Of a stretch of 64,000 nt of DNA, positions 36,458 to 47,000 are shown in pieces. Both the position numbers and the translations under genes were made by a program. The notes below the pieces were generated by a model that made no database searches, was not told the origin of the DNA, and saw nothing but the letters and a program-made list of their open reading frames with translations. Where the stretch lies: assembly GCA_017454745.1 (NCBI GenBank), contig JAFTCL010000020.1:59247-123246 (forward strand), given 5' to 3'. This stretch comes from Kiritimatiellia bacterium (GTDB lineage: Bacteria; Verrucomicrobiota; Kiritimatiellia; RFP12; UBA1067). The number at the start of each line of letters is the position of its first letter. The first letter of the stretch is position 1.

Positions 36458-38125
36458 TTACTGGTTCTTTTCAGGTGTGGATGCCGGCGCGGGCTGGGCC
36501 GGGGCGGCAACCGGATGTCGGCGGGACATCAGAACCAAGGTGGTCTGGTGTTGTCCGAAATCCGGGGTTTCCCGAATGAAATCGTAGTTGCGGCTCAACA
36601 CGCTTAAAAAGCGTTGGCGGTCGGAGTCGCTCATCCGCTCCATCACGGGCGAACTGATCGCCCAGCCGTAGCCGCTGTACGCCGCCACTTGGGTCGGTGC
36701 CGATGCCAGCAATTCCAGCAATCCGGCGCGGTTCAACACGTGGAATTTTTTCGCGTCGGCGTTTGAGAGGCCGGGGAAACAGGAGAATGGTCCCATCTCC
36801 AGCCCGTGCGGTACTTTCATGCCGGCCTCAACCGCGATGTATAGATCCTGGGTGAGCAGAGTGTCGCAATCGCCTGACAGCTCTTTGATTTCCATCGCGG
36901 CATTGTGCAGCTGTTCCAAATCCGGCATCGATTTTTTCACCGCCCAGAACCGGTCGATTTTAGTGATGAACCAGTCTTGGGCGAGCGGGCAACCAAAGGC
37001 GCAGAGGAGTGCGGAGATGGCGCAAATCGTCATAGCGCGGTTTCGGGCGCCGGAGCTCTCAAAAATGTTAACCAACCATACCGCGAAAGTTGCGGCAAAC
37101 AACCCTATCACCGGGACTTGGTAGTCGTCGTAAGGGTGCGGGCTGAAAAGCTGAAGCAGAAACACCGCCGCCGCGCCGAAGAACCATATTTGCGGCCATA
37201 GGGTGGGGGATGATTCTGCATCGTCCGTATCGCCGCCATACGCGCGGAACAATCGCAGGCAAGGCACTGCGAACACCGCCGCCGCCAGCGGCAGGTAGAA
37301 ACGCACCAGCCGAGATAGCGAACCGGCAATCAGAAAAGGGTCGTGACCGCCGCGCGAAGAGTGGAAGGTTTGCGCGAACATGAATTGTTCCGGGGCGTTT
37401 AACAGCGGCGGACCGAAAACCGCGGCCAAACCAAGTGCGCCGCCAACGGCAAACCAGAAGAAACTGGCACGGGCGGATCGGAGATGGATCAGCAGCATAA
37501 TCGTCGTTACCGGTAGCAGCAGTCCAAGAGAAAGCCGCGCTCCGGCGGAAAGGGCGATCAAGAAGCCGGCCGGAGCCGCCCACATTGCGGGCAGTTGACT
37601 TTTCGGCCTTTTTCCGCCCGGACAGCAGCGGGGCAACAGCAGAAAACCGGCGGTCAGCGTTAATGCGCCAAGGGCGTAGGTTTTGGGAAGCGTGGTGAAG
37701 TAAACGTGGTAAAGATTGCACCCGGTAAGCGCGAAGGCGGTGACGGCGGCTTGCCAACGACCGGATTTTTTGGCGGCTGCCGCCGCTAGCAACGCGGTGA
37801 GCAGGCAACCGGCTATGCCCAGTGCGGCGGTGAAGATTCGTCCGCCGAGCAAACCGTGGGGCGACCACAAGGATTGGAAAGCTGCGTAAAAGTGCGGCAG
37901 CAGCGGGCCTTGGGTGAAAAAGAAATCACGGTACAGCTGTTTGCCCTCGGCAACCATACGCGAGGCGTAGAGGTACCAGCCTTCATCCTGGTTGACCGCG
38001 CCGTAGCGAACGGCAAATCCGTAGAGGGAGATTGAAGCGCACAAAGAAATCGCGGCCAATAGCCACACCCACCACCGCGACCGGGATTCGCCGTTTTGGT
38101 CAGGCGATTTAGTTTCGTCATTCAT
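36458..38125 (-). CDS. GT39/ArnT-like integral membrane glycosyltransferase
   Basis: 555 residues, with about twelve hydrophobic segments. The first extracytoplasmic loop has the D-E-G-W-Y motif (NQDEGWYLYASRMV), and the second loop begins FTQGPLLPHFYA. Both are hallmarks of GT-C (PMT/ArnT/GT39-like) enzymes that use polyprenyl-phosphate sugars. The C-terminal 150 residues are a soluble extracytoplasmic domain, with a Pro/Ala-rich tail. Probable transfer of a sugar to a lipid or protein on the periplasmic side. Donor and acceptor cannot be read. It lies between hslO and argS in an operon. Confidence 0.65.
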   Translation of the reverse strand: MNDETKSPDQNGESRSRWWVWLLAAISLCASISLYGFAVRYGAVNQDEGWYLYASRMVAEGKQLYRDFFFTQGPLLPHFYAAFQSLWSPHGLLGGRIFTAALGIAGCLLTALLAAAAAKKSGRWQAAVTAFALTGCNLYHVYFTTLPKTYALGALTLTAGFLLLPRCCPGGKRPKSQLPAMWAAPAGFLIALSAGARLSLGLLLPVTTIMLLIHLRSARASFFWFAVGGALGLAAVFGPPLLNAPEQFMFAQTFHSSRGGHDPFLIAGSLSRLVRFYLPLAAAVFAVPCLRLFRAYGGDTDDAESSPTLWPQIWFFGAAAVFLLQLFSPHPYDDYQVPVIGLFAATFAVWLVNIFESSGARNRAMTICAISALLCAFGCPLAQDWFITKIDRFWAVKKSMPDLEQLHNAAMEIKELSGDCDTLLTQDLYIAVEAGMKVPHGLEMGPFSCFPGLSNADAKKFHVLNRAGLLELLASAPTQVAAYSGYGWAISSPVMERMSDSDRQRFLSVLSRNYDFIRETPDFGQHQTTLVLMSRRHPVAAPAQPAPASTPEKNQ

Positions 38126-38143
38126 GGTCAGAAATTCCTTGTG

Positions 38144-39028
38144 TTACTCCTTGGAGGTTAAAATGGCGTTGATTCTGCCGGGGACGACGGTATAACCGCG
38201 TCCGCACAGGTGGCAGAATATTTCAAATGGGCGGTTTTCGTTCAGCATGGCCTCAAGCTCCGCTTTTGGCAGACCGGCCAACATTCCTTCCACCCTTTCC
38301 ATCGAACAGTGGCAACTGAATTGTAGCGGCCTCGTCCCGGCGTCCTCCGCGGTCAAACCCAGCCCGGCGGCGAGTTCGCCGATGCCAGCCGCGTTTTCAA
38401 GCATTTCCCCGATGGCCTCCGAACCAAGCGCCTCCCGTATCCGGAAGAACTCCTGCATGTTGCCGTCAGGCATGCATTCGACCATTAGCGCCCGGGATGC
38501 CGCGAGATAGCCGTCCCTTGATTCGGCGTGGATGCGGACTGCGGCCGGACGTTGCAGCGAGCCGAGGTAGTATTGCTCAACCGCCTTTCCAACTGATGGC
38601 GGCGTCACCTCTTGAATGGCGCTGTCTAGCAAATGCCCGGGAGCCGAACGGATTATTTCCACATGGCCGGTAGTGCCTAACGCCGACAACGGGTCTTTTG
38701 CCCCGGCGTCGTCAAGCGACGCGATGACTTTGGTTTTGGTGTAGCCGCGCAAACCGCCGGTTCCGCTGGCTTCGACCAGGAATCCGCCGATCGGGCCATC
38801 GACGTCCATTTTAAAGGTTACGGTTTGGTCAGGTTCGCCCAACTCTTTGCCAAGCAGGGCCACTCCGGCCAAAGCCTCGCCTTGAACATATCCTGCGGCG
38901 GGTCCGCACAGATGGTTCCGTTCAAGTTGTTTGGCAGCTTCCGTCACGTCCGCATAGACCATCAGCAATTGGTTTTTGGGATTGCGGGCCATCACCCGGA
39001 AATCCGTTAAAGATGTTTTTCCGTCCAT
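38144..39028 (-). CDS. hslO: Redox-regulated chaperone Hsp33
   Basis: 294 residues. N-terminal Hsp33 domain (RNHLCGPAAGYVQGEALAG; FKMDVDGPIGGFLVEA) and the C-terminal zinc-binding redox switch FSCHCSMERV...IFCHLCGRGY, the CxC...CxxC pattern that binds zinc when reduced and forms disulfides on oxidative stress to activate holdase activity. Cytoplasmic. It ends 18 bases before the GT39-like gene and begins 2 bases after the orphan 698-residue gene, so it is co-transcribed with it. Confidence 0.93.
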   Translation of the reverse strand: MDGKTSLTDFRVMARNPKNQLLMVYADVTEAAKQLERNHLCGPAAGYVQGEALAGVALLGKELGEPDQTVTFKMDVDGPIGGFLVEASGTGGLRGYTKTKVIASLDDAGAKDPLSALGTTGHVEIIRSAPGHLLDSAIQEVTPPSVGKAVEQYYLGSLQRPAAVRIHAESRDGYLAASRALMVECMPDGNMQEFFRIREALGSEAIGEMLENAAGIGELAAGLGLTAEDAGTRPLQFSCHCSMERVEGMLAGLPKAELEAMLNENRPFEIFCHLCGRGYTVVPGRINAILTSKE

Positions 39029-39030
39029 TA

Positions 39031-41127
39031 TCAGCCCTCGTTTTCAACGGCGTGCAGCGCCACCTTGCTGCGGAACATCTCGGCCAGATCTCTAAGCCGG
39101 CTGGCCTGAATGTCCAAAGCCCAAAGCGCGAACCGCCATTTGCGGACGAAATTAAAATTCACGGGGAGTTTGGGGTCAAAGGCGTCGAACTGTTCACGGC
39201 GCGAGTTGTAGTTCCAATGCAGCTTGCGGGTGGAGAACTCAAACCCCGCCCAGAACTGGTCGGCCAGTTTGTCGAGATCGGCGGCTTGGCGGTGCCGCCG
39301 CCAAAATTCCACCAGCGCCTCCGCGTAACGGTCAAGGTAGAAATTGAACATTTTATCCAGATTGTCTTGGTTTTGGTTCAGATTCGGCCAGCCAAGGCAA
39401 CCGCGCACGGAACAGAGCGACACGCCGGTGGGAAGCTCCCGCTTGAGCGTGATATCGTAACCGAATCTGAACACCTCTTTGCCCACGCAGAACCGGCAGC
39501 CTTCGTTGGGAAGGTATTTTTTCAACGCCATATTCTCGGCGGCGGCGTTACCCAGCAGCGCGGCGATGGATTGCACGGCGTTGGGGTCTTCGCCTTCGTT
39601 GCCGTCGGTGCGTTTGTAGATCCTTCCGGGAATGTCGTCCAAAGGTTCGCCCTCGCACCGGTTGCGGATGAAGTAGTTGACGATTTTCCCGTTTCCGCTG
39701 TCCTCGCGCATCAACAGCCGGTACATTCCGAAATTCACCCCCAACGCTTTGAATGCCTGCACCCGGGCCAGCATATAGTTCCCGTAACCGGGTTTGGACA
39801 GGGCCAGCCTTTTTTCAATCATGCTGGTGCATAGCGGACGGCGGTTGGTCTTGAAGAGAATTTCGCGGGTTACGCCCTCGCCCAATTGCTGGGGGGTGTC
39901 GGTCTCGCCGTTGTCGGTGCGGACTTCGTAGATGTTGGCGTACTCGATGATTTCTCCCTGGCTTAGCATCTGTTCCACATTCGACAGCAGCACCCGCGTC
40001 CGTTCGTCGGCGCCGGGGTGGAAATCCGCGCGCCCGCCACGGAAAGTCGCTCCCGGCAATGCGGTTCGTCGGTCGTCGAAAGCCAGCGATCCCAGATCGT
40101 TATGGGTATAGTAGATCTCACCGGTAAGGTGCATGTACAGCGTTTCCATGAAGTCGCTGGAGGTTTCGTCGGCCAGGCTGGGCCGGTCGAGGGAGGAACA
40201 GATAAGCGCGTCGATTTCCTTAACCCGCGCCAAAACTTTTTCCGGGGTTATCCGTTTAAGCGTGATGGCCTCCATCAGTTTCTCGATTTCCGGCACTACG
40301 CTTTTCTCGGCAATCCCGCGCCGGACGCCGAACAGTTCGACTTCGTGGTGGCCGTGGAATTTCGGCATCCGCATGAAGGAGCAGCTGTTTCCCTCAAAAA
40401 TCGAAACCATTTCCCTCAGACAGGTCACCAGTTTGTCAAAATCCTTAATGGAGTATCCGGAGAGTTTGTGGAATTCGGCGTAGGAAAGGAAATGCACGCC
40501 TTTTACACTGTGGTAGTAACGGAGGTCGGAGTTGATGCGGGTGTGGGCGGCGTTTAACGCGGACTTCATTTCCCGGCTGGTCCATGCCAACGGCTTTATC
40601 CGCCATTCCTGCCCCTGCTGGCGGTAGAACTCCAGCGTTTTGTCGTTACGCTCCGACATCACCACGCCATTCAGCGGAATGCCCAAGTTTTGCAGCCATT
40701 CGTCGGCTTTCGTTACAATCCTGGTGTCCACGTCGCGCTGGGAAATTTCGATATGCCCGTTCACTACATTGGCGCACACCACGCAGTTGCATAAAATTTC
40801 GCTGCGCTGGTTGGTCGGCACCCGTCCGAGATTCCAAAACTGCCCGGAGAGTAACGGTATCGCCGCCACCGAATGGTTTCCGGTGGTCAGGGTGAAAATG
40901 TAGCCGTTGGCGTTTTTTATCATGTCCCGCTTGCGCACGATCAAAACAGGCGTGTGCTGGACGTTGAACTGCCTCCAGGCGTCTTTTTCAAAAACAAAGG
41001 TGTCGCTGCCCCAGTCGTAACCGATGAACTGGCGCTCTTTACCCATCGCTTTGATGGTTAGTGTTTCCGGTTTGCGGCGTGCCTCGCTGCGCACGCTGGC
41101 AACAAACTGTTCAATGATGCTTTTCAT
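39031..41127 (-). CDS. Unrecognised 698-residue cytoplasmic protein
   Basis: No family was recognised. Seen: no signal peptide or membrane helix; a Cys cluster at about residue 110 (LCNCVVCANVVNG); conserved-looking motifs LPGATFRGGR (about 358), HPGADERTRVLL, and a Cys pair later (GCRFCVGKEVFRFGYDITL); overall charged and globular. The start ATG is at 41127 with a G-rich leader. It stands first in an operon with Hsp33, a GT39-like protein and argS, behind a good promoter. Its coupling to Hsp33 (2-base gap) hints at a redox or protein-quality role, but this is only context. It could be a lineage-specific enzyme. Confidence 0.7.
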   Translation of the reverse strand: MKSIIEQFVASVRSEARRKPETLTIKAMGKERQFIGYDWGSDTFVFEKDAWRQFNVQHTPVLIVRKRDMIKNANGYIFTLTTGNHSVAAIPLLSGQFWNLGRVPTNQRSEILCNCVVCANVVNGHIEISQRDVDTRIVTKADEWLQNLGIPLNGVVMSERNDKTLEFYRQQGQEWRIKPLAWTSREMKSALNAAHTRINSDLRYYHSVKGVHFLSYAEFHKLSGYSIKDFDKLVTCLREMVSIFEGNSCSFMRMPKFHGHHEVELFGVRRGIAEKSVVPEIEKLMEAITLKRITPEKVLARVKEIDALICSSLDRPSLADETSSDFMETLYMHLTGEIYYTHNDLGSLAFDDRRTALPGATFRGGRADFHPGADERTRVLLSNVEQMLSQGEIIEYANIYEVRTDNGETDTPQQLGEGVTREILFKTNRRPLCTSMIEKRLALSKPGYGNYMLARVQAFKALGVNFGMYRLLMREDSGNGKIVNYFIRNRCEGEPLDDIPGRIYKRTDGNEGEDPNAVQSIAALLGNAAAENMALKKYLPNEGCRFCVGKEVFRFGYDITLKRELPTGVSLCSVRGCLGWPNLNQNQDNLDKMFNFYLDRYAEALVEFWRRHRQAADLDKLADQFWAGFEFSTRKLHWNYNSRREQFDAFDPKLPVNFNFVRKWRFALWALDIQASRLRDLAEMFRSKVALHAVENEG

Positions 41128-41238
41128 CCCCCAAAACCCCTCTCCGTCGGTAATGCCTCCCTAATGGAACCACAGGCGGCCGGCATAAAAGCGACGGACT
41201 GACAAAAATGGTTTAATTCTGCCTAAAAAACAGTGCTG

Positions 41239-41268
41239 ATTCTACCGAAAAATGCCTGTTGGGGTCAA
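41239..41268 (-). promoter_or_regulatory. Predicted promoter of the orphan-hslO-GT39-argS operon
   Basis: On the minus strand TTGACC (41263-41268), an 18-base spacer and TAGAAT (41239-41244), about 110 bases before the 41127 start. The leader holds no recognised regulatory fold. Confidence 0.55.
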
Positions 41269-41298
41269 GCCAAATCCGCCAAAACGGAATACCATTAG

Positions 41299-44091
41299 TT
41301 AGTCGGCCGGCGGCAGGCTCACTTTCACTTTGAAGAAACGGTCGGCGGAATTCGTGGGGGAATGCCAATCGCCTGCTGCTAGGTCGGCGCAACCCCACAC
41401 CGTATAAACGCGCCGCTCGCCAAGGTTCGGCGCCCAGCCGAGCCGTACCGCCCCTTCCGCGGGCGCGATTTCGGTGATACGCAGCGTCGCGTTTGTCCCC
41501 GCCGGATCGGGATTGGTACCCGCCACCCAGTCGTGCCACAGCGGCGTCGCCTTTCCCCATGCGCTCGGAGTGTTGGTGACCGCCGCCTTAAGCCGGTCGG
41601 CCGAGGCGTAGCCAAAGGTGGGGTCCGCCCCCACCAGTGCCGCGCGCACCCATTCGAGCGGCAGTGACGGAGCCTCGCCGAGTGCGCCGCTCTCGGCGTC
41701 GGGATCCCAGGTGGACTGGTTGGTCTGCCGCGGCCCCCGCAGCGATTCCACGAGTCCAGGCACGGACTCGAACTGCGCGTCAAGCCAGCCGATGCGCGTG
41801 TTGAAGAAATTACGCATCATCGCCACGTCTTGCGCGAAACTGCGCGAGCGCGGCCAGCGCGCGTCGTTTGCCGCGCACGCTTCCGCAAGATACGCCTCGT
41901 ACTGGTCGATCAGCCCCCCTTCGCGGAATGCCTCAAGGTATTGGTCGCGCACTTCCCAGTAACGCTTTTGCAGCTTGGTGCAGAAGTAGAAGTCGCTGCC
42001 CCACTCCTTGAACATCGAGTATTCCTTTGAGCCGGTCACCCCGCTTGCGCAGTACCAAGCCTTCGGCGTGCCACCGGTGTTGTCCTGCGCGATTGACCCC
42101 ATGCCCCAGTCGAAGTCCCAGACCGGACCCCAAGTCAGCTTTCCGCCGCGGTCGAGATACGCGAAACGGCTTTTGATGCAACCGTCCGCGAACAGCTCCT
42201 CGACCAGAAAGAAATGCACCATGGAATCGACGTCGCAGTACTCGCTGTAATGTCGGTCCTCTTTTGAAAGGCGGTCCGCCGAAGTGCAGGCGTCCCAGTA
42301 GTTCTGAAGGAAATTCTTGCAATACTGGAGCATCGCGGGATTGGTGTAGAGATACTCCGGGGAACTGACCATCGTGGGGAGCGAGAGTTTGCCGGAATTC
42401 GTGGTGAATTTCGTTAGCTCGTCCATCTCGGTGGAGAACTCAAAGAGATAGCCGCCCGATATGTCTTCGGTCTCGGGATCGATGCCGGAGAGGTCGGTTT
42501 TATCCTCCACCGCTTCCTCCCAGTCAAAGATGTCAACCCGATTCGATCCCACGCGCACGTGTTCGCTGAACTGATAGGTGCCCACGAACTCGCCGTTCAG
42601 CACGCACTGTACCCAGGTGGAGTCCATTCCCAGCGAGCCGATCGCGTTCGCGAAGTCGTAGGCAAGCTTGTTGCGCATCTGGGCGATGTCGTTGTAGTTC
42701 GCGAGCAGCACCCAGTGCTTGTTCTTGCCCATGCCGAACATGTTCGTCTTTTCGTCCAGCTTGACCTTGTAGGGTTTTTTCGGATAGGTGGCGGTGGTGT
42801 TGCCGCGCACCTTAACCACGCCGGTGCCGTTGTACTGGTGCTTCCACTCGTCGTTGCCCTGCACGAAGAACGAGGCGGTATGCTCCACCTTCTTCACGGT
42901 CGGAGTCGCGCTGCCTTCCGTATCGATGTAGAATACGGGCAGTTTAGAAAAGTAGAACTCTTTGCGGTAACGTTCGCCGCCGCCCTCGTACACGACAAGC
43001 CGCAGCCAATGTTCGTAGTCATCTACCGTGGGCGTGTATTCGGCGTCCGTAGAGATCGGAGTGCCACTCCAGCGTTTGTCCCATGGTGCGCGCTGCCAGA
43101 TGAACGAGCATTCAGGATGCAGCCCGAAGAGGGTAGGCACCTCGACGGAGAGCGCGTGACCGACGCGAGGTCGGTTTGTCTTCAGGTTCATCGCCGTTAC
43201 GCTCAGTTCGCCACCCACGACGTTCGTCGCGCCGCCGCCGAACTCTACCGCGAAGTCCTTCACCTCCGCAGTTGCCCCGCGGTACGTGAGCGCCACCGTG
43301 CCGGTGATCTTTGCGAAGTCGCCGGCCGCCGATGGAAATGTCTCCGCCGGTTCGCCGCCCGGCAGAAGCGACCAGTTGGCGGCGTTCTCCCAGTCGCCCG
43401 ACTCGCCTCCAATCCAGTGGTAGATCTGATATTCGCGCGCATCGGCCTCGTCTTCGCCATTGAATGCTCCGAATTTGCCGACACCCAAAAAAGCCACTTT
43501 GCGCGGCGCGACGGATTCCGTCGCGCTCCCGCAGAACCAGATTCGCCCGTCGCGGTCCGCAAGGCGCACGTATTCGCCGTTCTGATTCTTTACGAGATAG
43601 CCCACATACGTCGAACCGCCCACCTGCCGCGTCTCTATGAAACCGTGGATCCATTCACCCGCCGCCAGCGTCACACCCTCTGCAGAGAGCCAATGCCAGC
43701 ATCCATCGCCCCTGCCGTAGAATCCCGTCTTGCCCGCCGAGTTAATCGCCGGCGATAACGCGGCGATGCCTTCTTCTGGCGGAGGTTCGCATTTCGCGAG
43801 AAATTCTGGGCAAACCGAGAACTCGACGCGGGATGTAGCCTCCGCGCCATCGGTTTCGGACGCGAATACGAGCGCCTCGTTGCTGTTGAACGCGATGGAG
43901 CTGTGCGCACCGTCAACTACGTTGGAGGCGACAGTTTCTGCCGCGAACGGCTCCCAGCCGCCGCCCCGCGATCCTTTGTCCGTCAGGGCTTCGCCGGTCG
44001 CGTAGTCGTCGAACGATACGCCAAAACGCTCAGCGGCCGTAGCGCATGACCACGCTGACAACATGAAAAACGCTAGCCACTTGAACGGCAT
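41299..44091 (-). CDS. Secreted CotH-family protein kinase with LamG-like and beta-helix modules
   Basis: 930 residues. Signal peptide MPFKWLAFFMLSAWSCATAAE. Order: a LamG-like jelly roll (about 25-210), a short W-I-G-G...N-W beta-helix module (about 220-300), an Ig-like segment (about 310-370), the CotH kinase domain (about 390-760) and a C-terminal beta segment ending in DRFFKVKVSL. CotH motifs: VKVRGNTTATYPKKPYKVKL, then GMGKNKHWVLLANYND, and the metal-binding GPVWDFDWGMG. CotH proteins are atypical kinases that phosphorylate Ser of secreted or spore-coat proteins. The stop-to-start gap to the upstream secreted protein is 7 bases, so that protein is a candidate substrate. No ribosome site is seen, which suggests coupling. 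Acts outside the cytoplasm. Confidence 0.82.
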   Translation of the reverse strand: MPFKWLAFFMLSAWSCATAAERFGVSFDDYATGEALTDKGSRGGGWEPFAAETVASNVVDGAHSSIAFNSNEALVFASETDGAEATSRVEFSVCPEFLAKCEPPPEEGIAALSPAINSAGKTGFYGRGDGCWHWLSAEGVTLAAGEWIHGFIETRQVGGSTYVGYLVKNQNGEYVRLADRDGRIWFCGSATESVAPRKVAFLGVGKFGAFNGEDEADAREYQIYHWIGGESGDWENAANWSLLPGGEPAETFPSAAGDFAKITGTVALTYRGATAEVKDFAVEFGGGATNVVGGELSVTAMNLKTNRPRVGHALSVEVPTLFGLHPECSFIWQRAPWDKRWSGTPISTDAEYTPTVDDYEHWLRLVVYEGGGERYRKEFYFSKLPVFYIDTEGSATPTVKKVEHTASFFVQGNDEWKHQYNGTGVVKVRGNTTATYPKKPYKVKLDEKTNMFGMGKNKHWVLLANYNDIAQMRNKLAYDFANAIGSLGMDSTWVQCVLNGEFVGTYQFSEHVRVGSNRVDIFDWEEAVEDKTDLSGIDPETEDISGGYLFEFSTEMDELTKFTTNSGKLSLPTMVSSPEYLYTNPAMLQYCKNFLQNYWDACTSADRLSKEDRHYSEYCDVDSMVHFFLVEELFADGCIKSRFAYLDRGGKLTWGPVWDFDWGMGSIAQDNTGGTPKAWYCASGVTGSKEYSMFKEWGSDFYFCTKLQKRYWEVRDQYLEAFREGGLIDQYEAYLAEACAANDARWPRSRSFAQDVAMMRNFFNTRIGWLDAQFESVPGLVESLRGPRQTNQSTWDPDAESGALGEAPSLPLEWVRAALVGADPTFGYASADRLKAAVTNTPSAWGKATPLWHDWVAGTNPDPAGTNATLRITEIAPAEGAVRLGWAPNLGERRVYTVWGCADLAAGDWHSPTNSADRFFKVKVSLPPAD

Positions 44092-44098
44092 TGATGAC

Positions 44099-47000
44099 TT
44101 AGCGAACGATGATGATTAGCCCTCTGAAGACATGGACACCCCCGGCATCCGTATAAAATGATGGCATGGACCCTTGGTAAGCCTCAAACTTGAGGGTGGC
44201 GAGATTTTCGGGCGGTTCTTCCCAGGTCAGAACGTATTCGTCATTCGGAATCCGTCGGCCACGCAAATCGATTTTCACCGTCGCGCCGTCGGCGAAGGAT
44301 ATCCCGTTTTCGTACTCCGAGGTGCCTTCGACCGCGAACGGGCCGTCCTCTTCGCGGAGATCGAACACCGCTCCGTCGCAAAGCTCCACGCTTGGGATAT
44401 CCGTTGTCTCGGTCTTGAACGTGCCTAATACGGAAATCGTCCCCGACGGTGCGTGTTCACTGGTGCAGGCTCCTTTCATCAACGTGAGATTGCGCACGGT
44501 GACGGGGCAGTGCGCGCGCACGTCGCCCGTTAGCTCGAAGTCCACCGTTTCGGCCCGGACGCTGGTGTCGATGAACGAGAAGATACCGCCCTCGGCGCAC
44601 TCTGCCACCCGCACCGTGCCGTTGTACGCGTCGGTGTTTTTCAGGCGAAACGCCTTACCGGCTCCTATGACGACATCGAGCGTGTGTCCGCCCAGATCGA
44701 GCGTGCTCGGCATCGAGGTGTTGTTGCCCGTACCCGTGTTGGCCACGAGGCCGAAGGTATGCGTCGCGTCGAGAAGCGAATCCGCTGTCAGCGACAAAAT
44801 CGGGATTGTCCGCGCGTTGTTGACGAAGTCCGCGCCACTGCTGATTACACCCCCCGCCAGTACGAACGGGTAACCGAAGAATGCTCCTTGGGCCATGTTG
44901 AAACGGCCTTCCGGACCCACGGTGATCGTGCCAGCGTTGCCGAGGGGAGCGTTGAATCCGTAGGTGCCGTCCTGCAGCGTACCGCCTGCGATCTCCGTGC
45001 CGCCGGAATACGTCTGGTTAGCCATGGTGGCTATGAACGTTCCCGGCCCCTCCTTCACGAATTTCATGTTGCCCGACAAAATGACGGTGGTATTGTTAAT
45101 CGTATCTCCTTCCGGCACGGCAACGTGCAGTTCTCCGGTGGTGCGTGAGTCGCCGTACTCCAGCTGCACCATCTCAAAATACCCGTCGTTGCCGTCTTGC
45201 GCCGCAGTTGCCTCAAAACGGTAGCATCGGTAGGAGCCGGGGCTTGCGATGACGAAACGGCGGCAAAGCGCGTCCATGCCGATGGCCGGCACCGTGCGCG
45301 CGTCAAGCTCTGTCCAGGCGGTTCCGTCGTCGGAACCGTAGATTTTCCAATCCTTTGGCGTTCGTTTGGCATTGTTGACGTTGTCGTGCGGCCCGACATA
45401 GAGCGCGTAAGAGTCGATGTAAGTCGCCACTCCGAAATTGTAATCGACAACAAGCGGCAGGTCGCCGGTTTTAACTAGAATGCGCCGATTGTTGTCGGTG
45501 GAGTTGCGCGTGAAGTTGTTGTTAAAGAGATTGGCGGCGTTGCCACCGGTAATAGCCGTGGCGCTGGAGACGCAATATGGATTGTCCGTGGTGAGATCGA
45601 ACTCGCCGCCGGTGATTTCGCCGCTACCGTAGAGGCCGTTGACGTATAGCTTGTGTCCGTTGAGATCGATCTTGGATCCGTCGCCCATCGTGAAAATGTC
45701 AATGCCGCGCCAGTCACAGTCGGCAACCAGTCGGCAATCTCCGATTTCCAGTACCTCGTATGTAAGAGCGGATCCGGCCGGAATCTGAAGGTTGATCGCA
45801 CTTGTCAAGCTCACCGTGGTGATTGCCCCAGGCAGACCGTTTTCGATTGTGTTTCCGGCCACGTTCTTGCAGGTCCAGTTGCCGGGATTCTCAGGATTCC
45901 CGTCGTTGGCGGCACCAGTCCACCATGCGTATTCCGCCAAGGTAGAGTCTGGGTTGACGCCGTAGAAGAGGCCGGTGTCGGTTACCACCGGCTGAATGCC
46001 GCTCTGTGCCGTCTCGGCATCAAACTGGAACGTGACTTCGTCCGGACGCTGGCTTTTGCGCCAGCGCAGTAGCTTCTCGCCTGGCGCGAGCGTGCGTCCG
46101 GCGAGGTTTACGGTGACCGTTGCGTTCGAGGCGATGGCAAGCGTGTAGGCGTTGGCTGGGTTGACGATGTTCATCATGCCGGTGCGGGCGGACAAATCAA
46201 GCGTAGAGCCGTCCTGCATTTCCGTATTACCGAATTCGTCCGAGAGGGGCGTGAATTTACCGAAGACTCGAAACCAGTTCGTCGCGTTGGCGGTGGAAGA
46301 CACATTTTCCCGCAGAAGCAGGTCGCCAATCTTAGTGTTCGCATAACAGCGCAGATCGCCGCAAAAGTCAAGCGACGCGCTTTGTGTGCGGGATTCTCTA
46401 TTGACGAAGGAGATAATGCCGAGATTTTCAACCACTTTGAGCGTGCCGTTGACGATGTCGGTGTTGTCGATGCGGAATACCGCGCCGTCACCGATGGAGA
46501 CGAAGAGAGTATGCCCTCCAAGATCGATCGTGGTTACGCCATGCCCAGAGTTGATCATGCCGAGCGAGCTTCTGGCGTTGAAATACGAGTCGGCCGTGAG
46601 CTTAAGGTACACGAGTTGCGTTTGGTTGATAGTGGGCGAAGTGCCGGTGTTCGCCACTGTGCCGCCAGCAAGCGTGATGGCGTTGGGGTAGAAATAAAGG
46701 TTGCCGTTGATGTCAAATGTGGCACCGGATTCGACGATAATCGGCCCTGTGCCGGCGTATGCCGTGGCGTTGTAAGTGGTGCCGCCTTTGAACGTGCCTG
46801 AGACAATATGCGTACCGCAGGAATAGGTTTGTCCGGCTTTAGCTGCGACGAACGTACCCGTACCGTCTTTCACCAGCTTGATGTTACCGTCGATCGCCAC
46901 GCCTTCGTTTTCTACGGTTGCCCCAGGTGGAATGTCCAAACGGATTTCGCCGCACGACGAAGTGTCGAAGTATTCGAGTTGCACCATTTCAAGGTAATCG

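Noticed and set aside
42559..43758. Plus-strand open frame of about 400 codons opposite the CotH gene
   Set aside because: Arg/His/Val-rich translation typical of an antisense frame. The minus strand carries the clear CotH protein.
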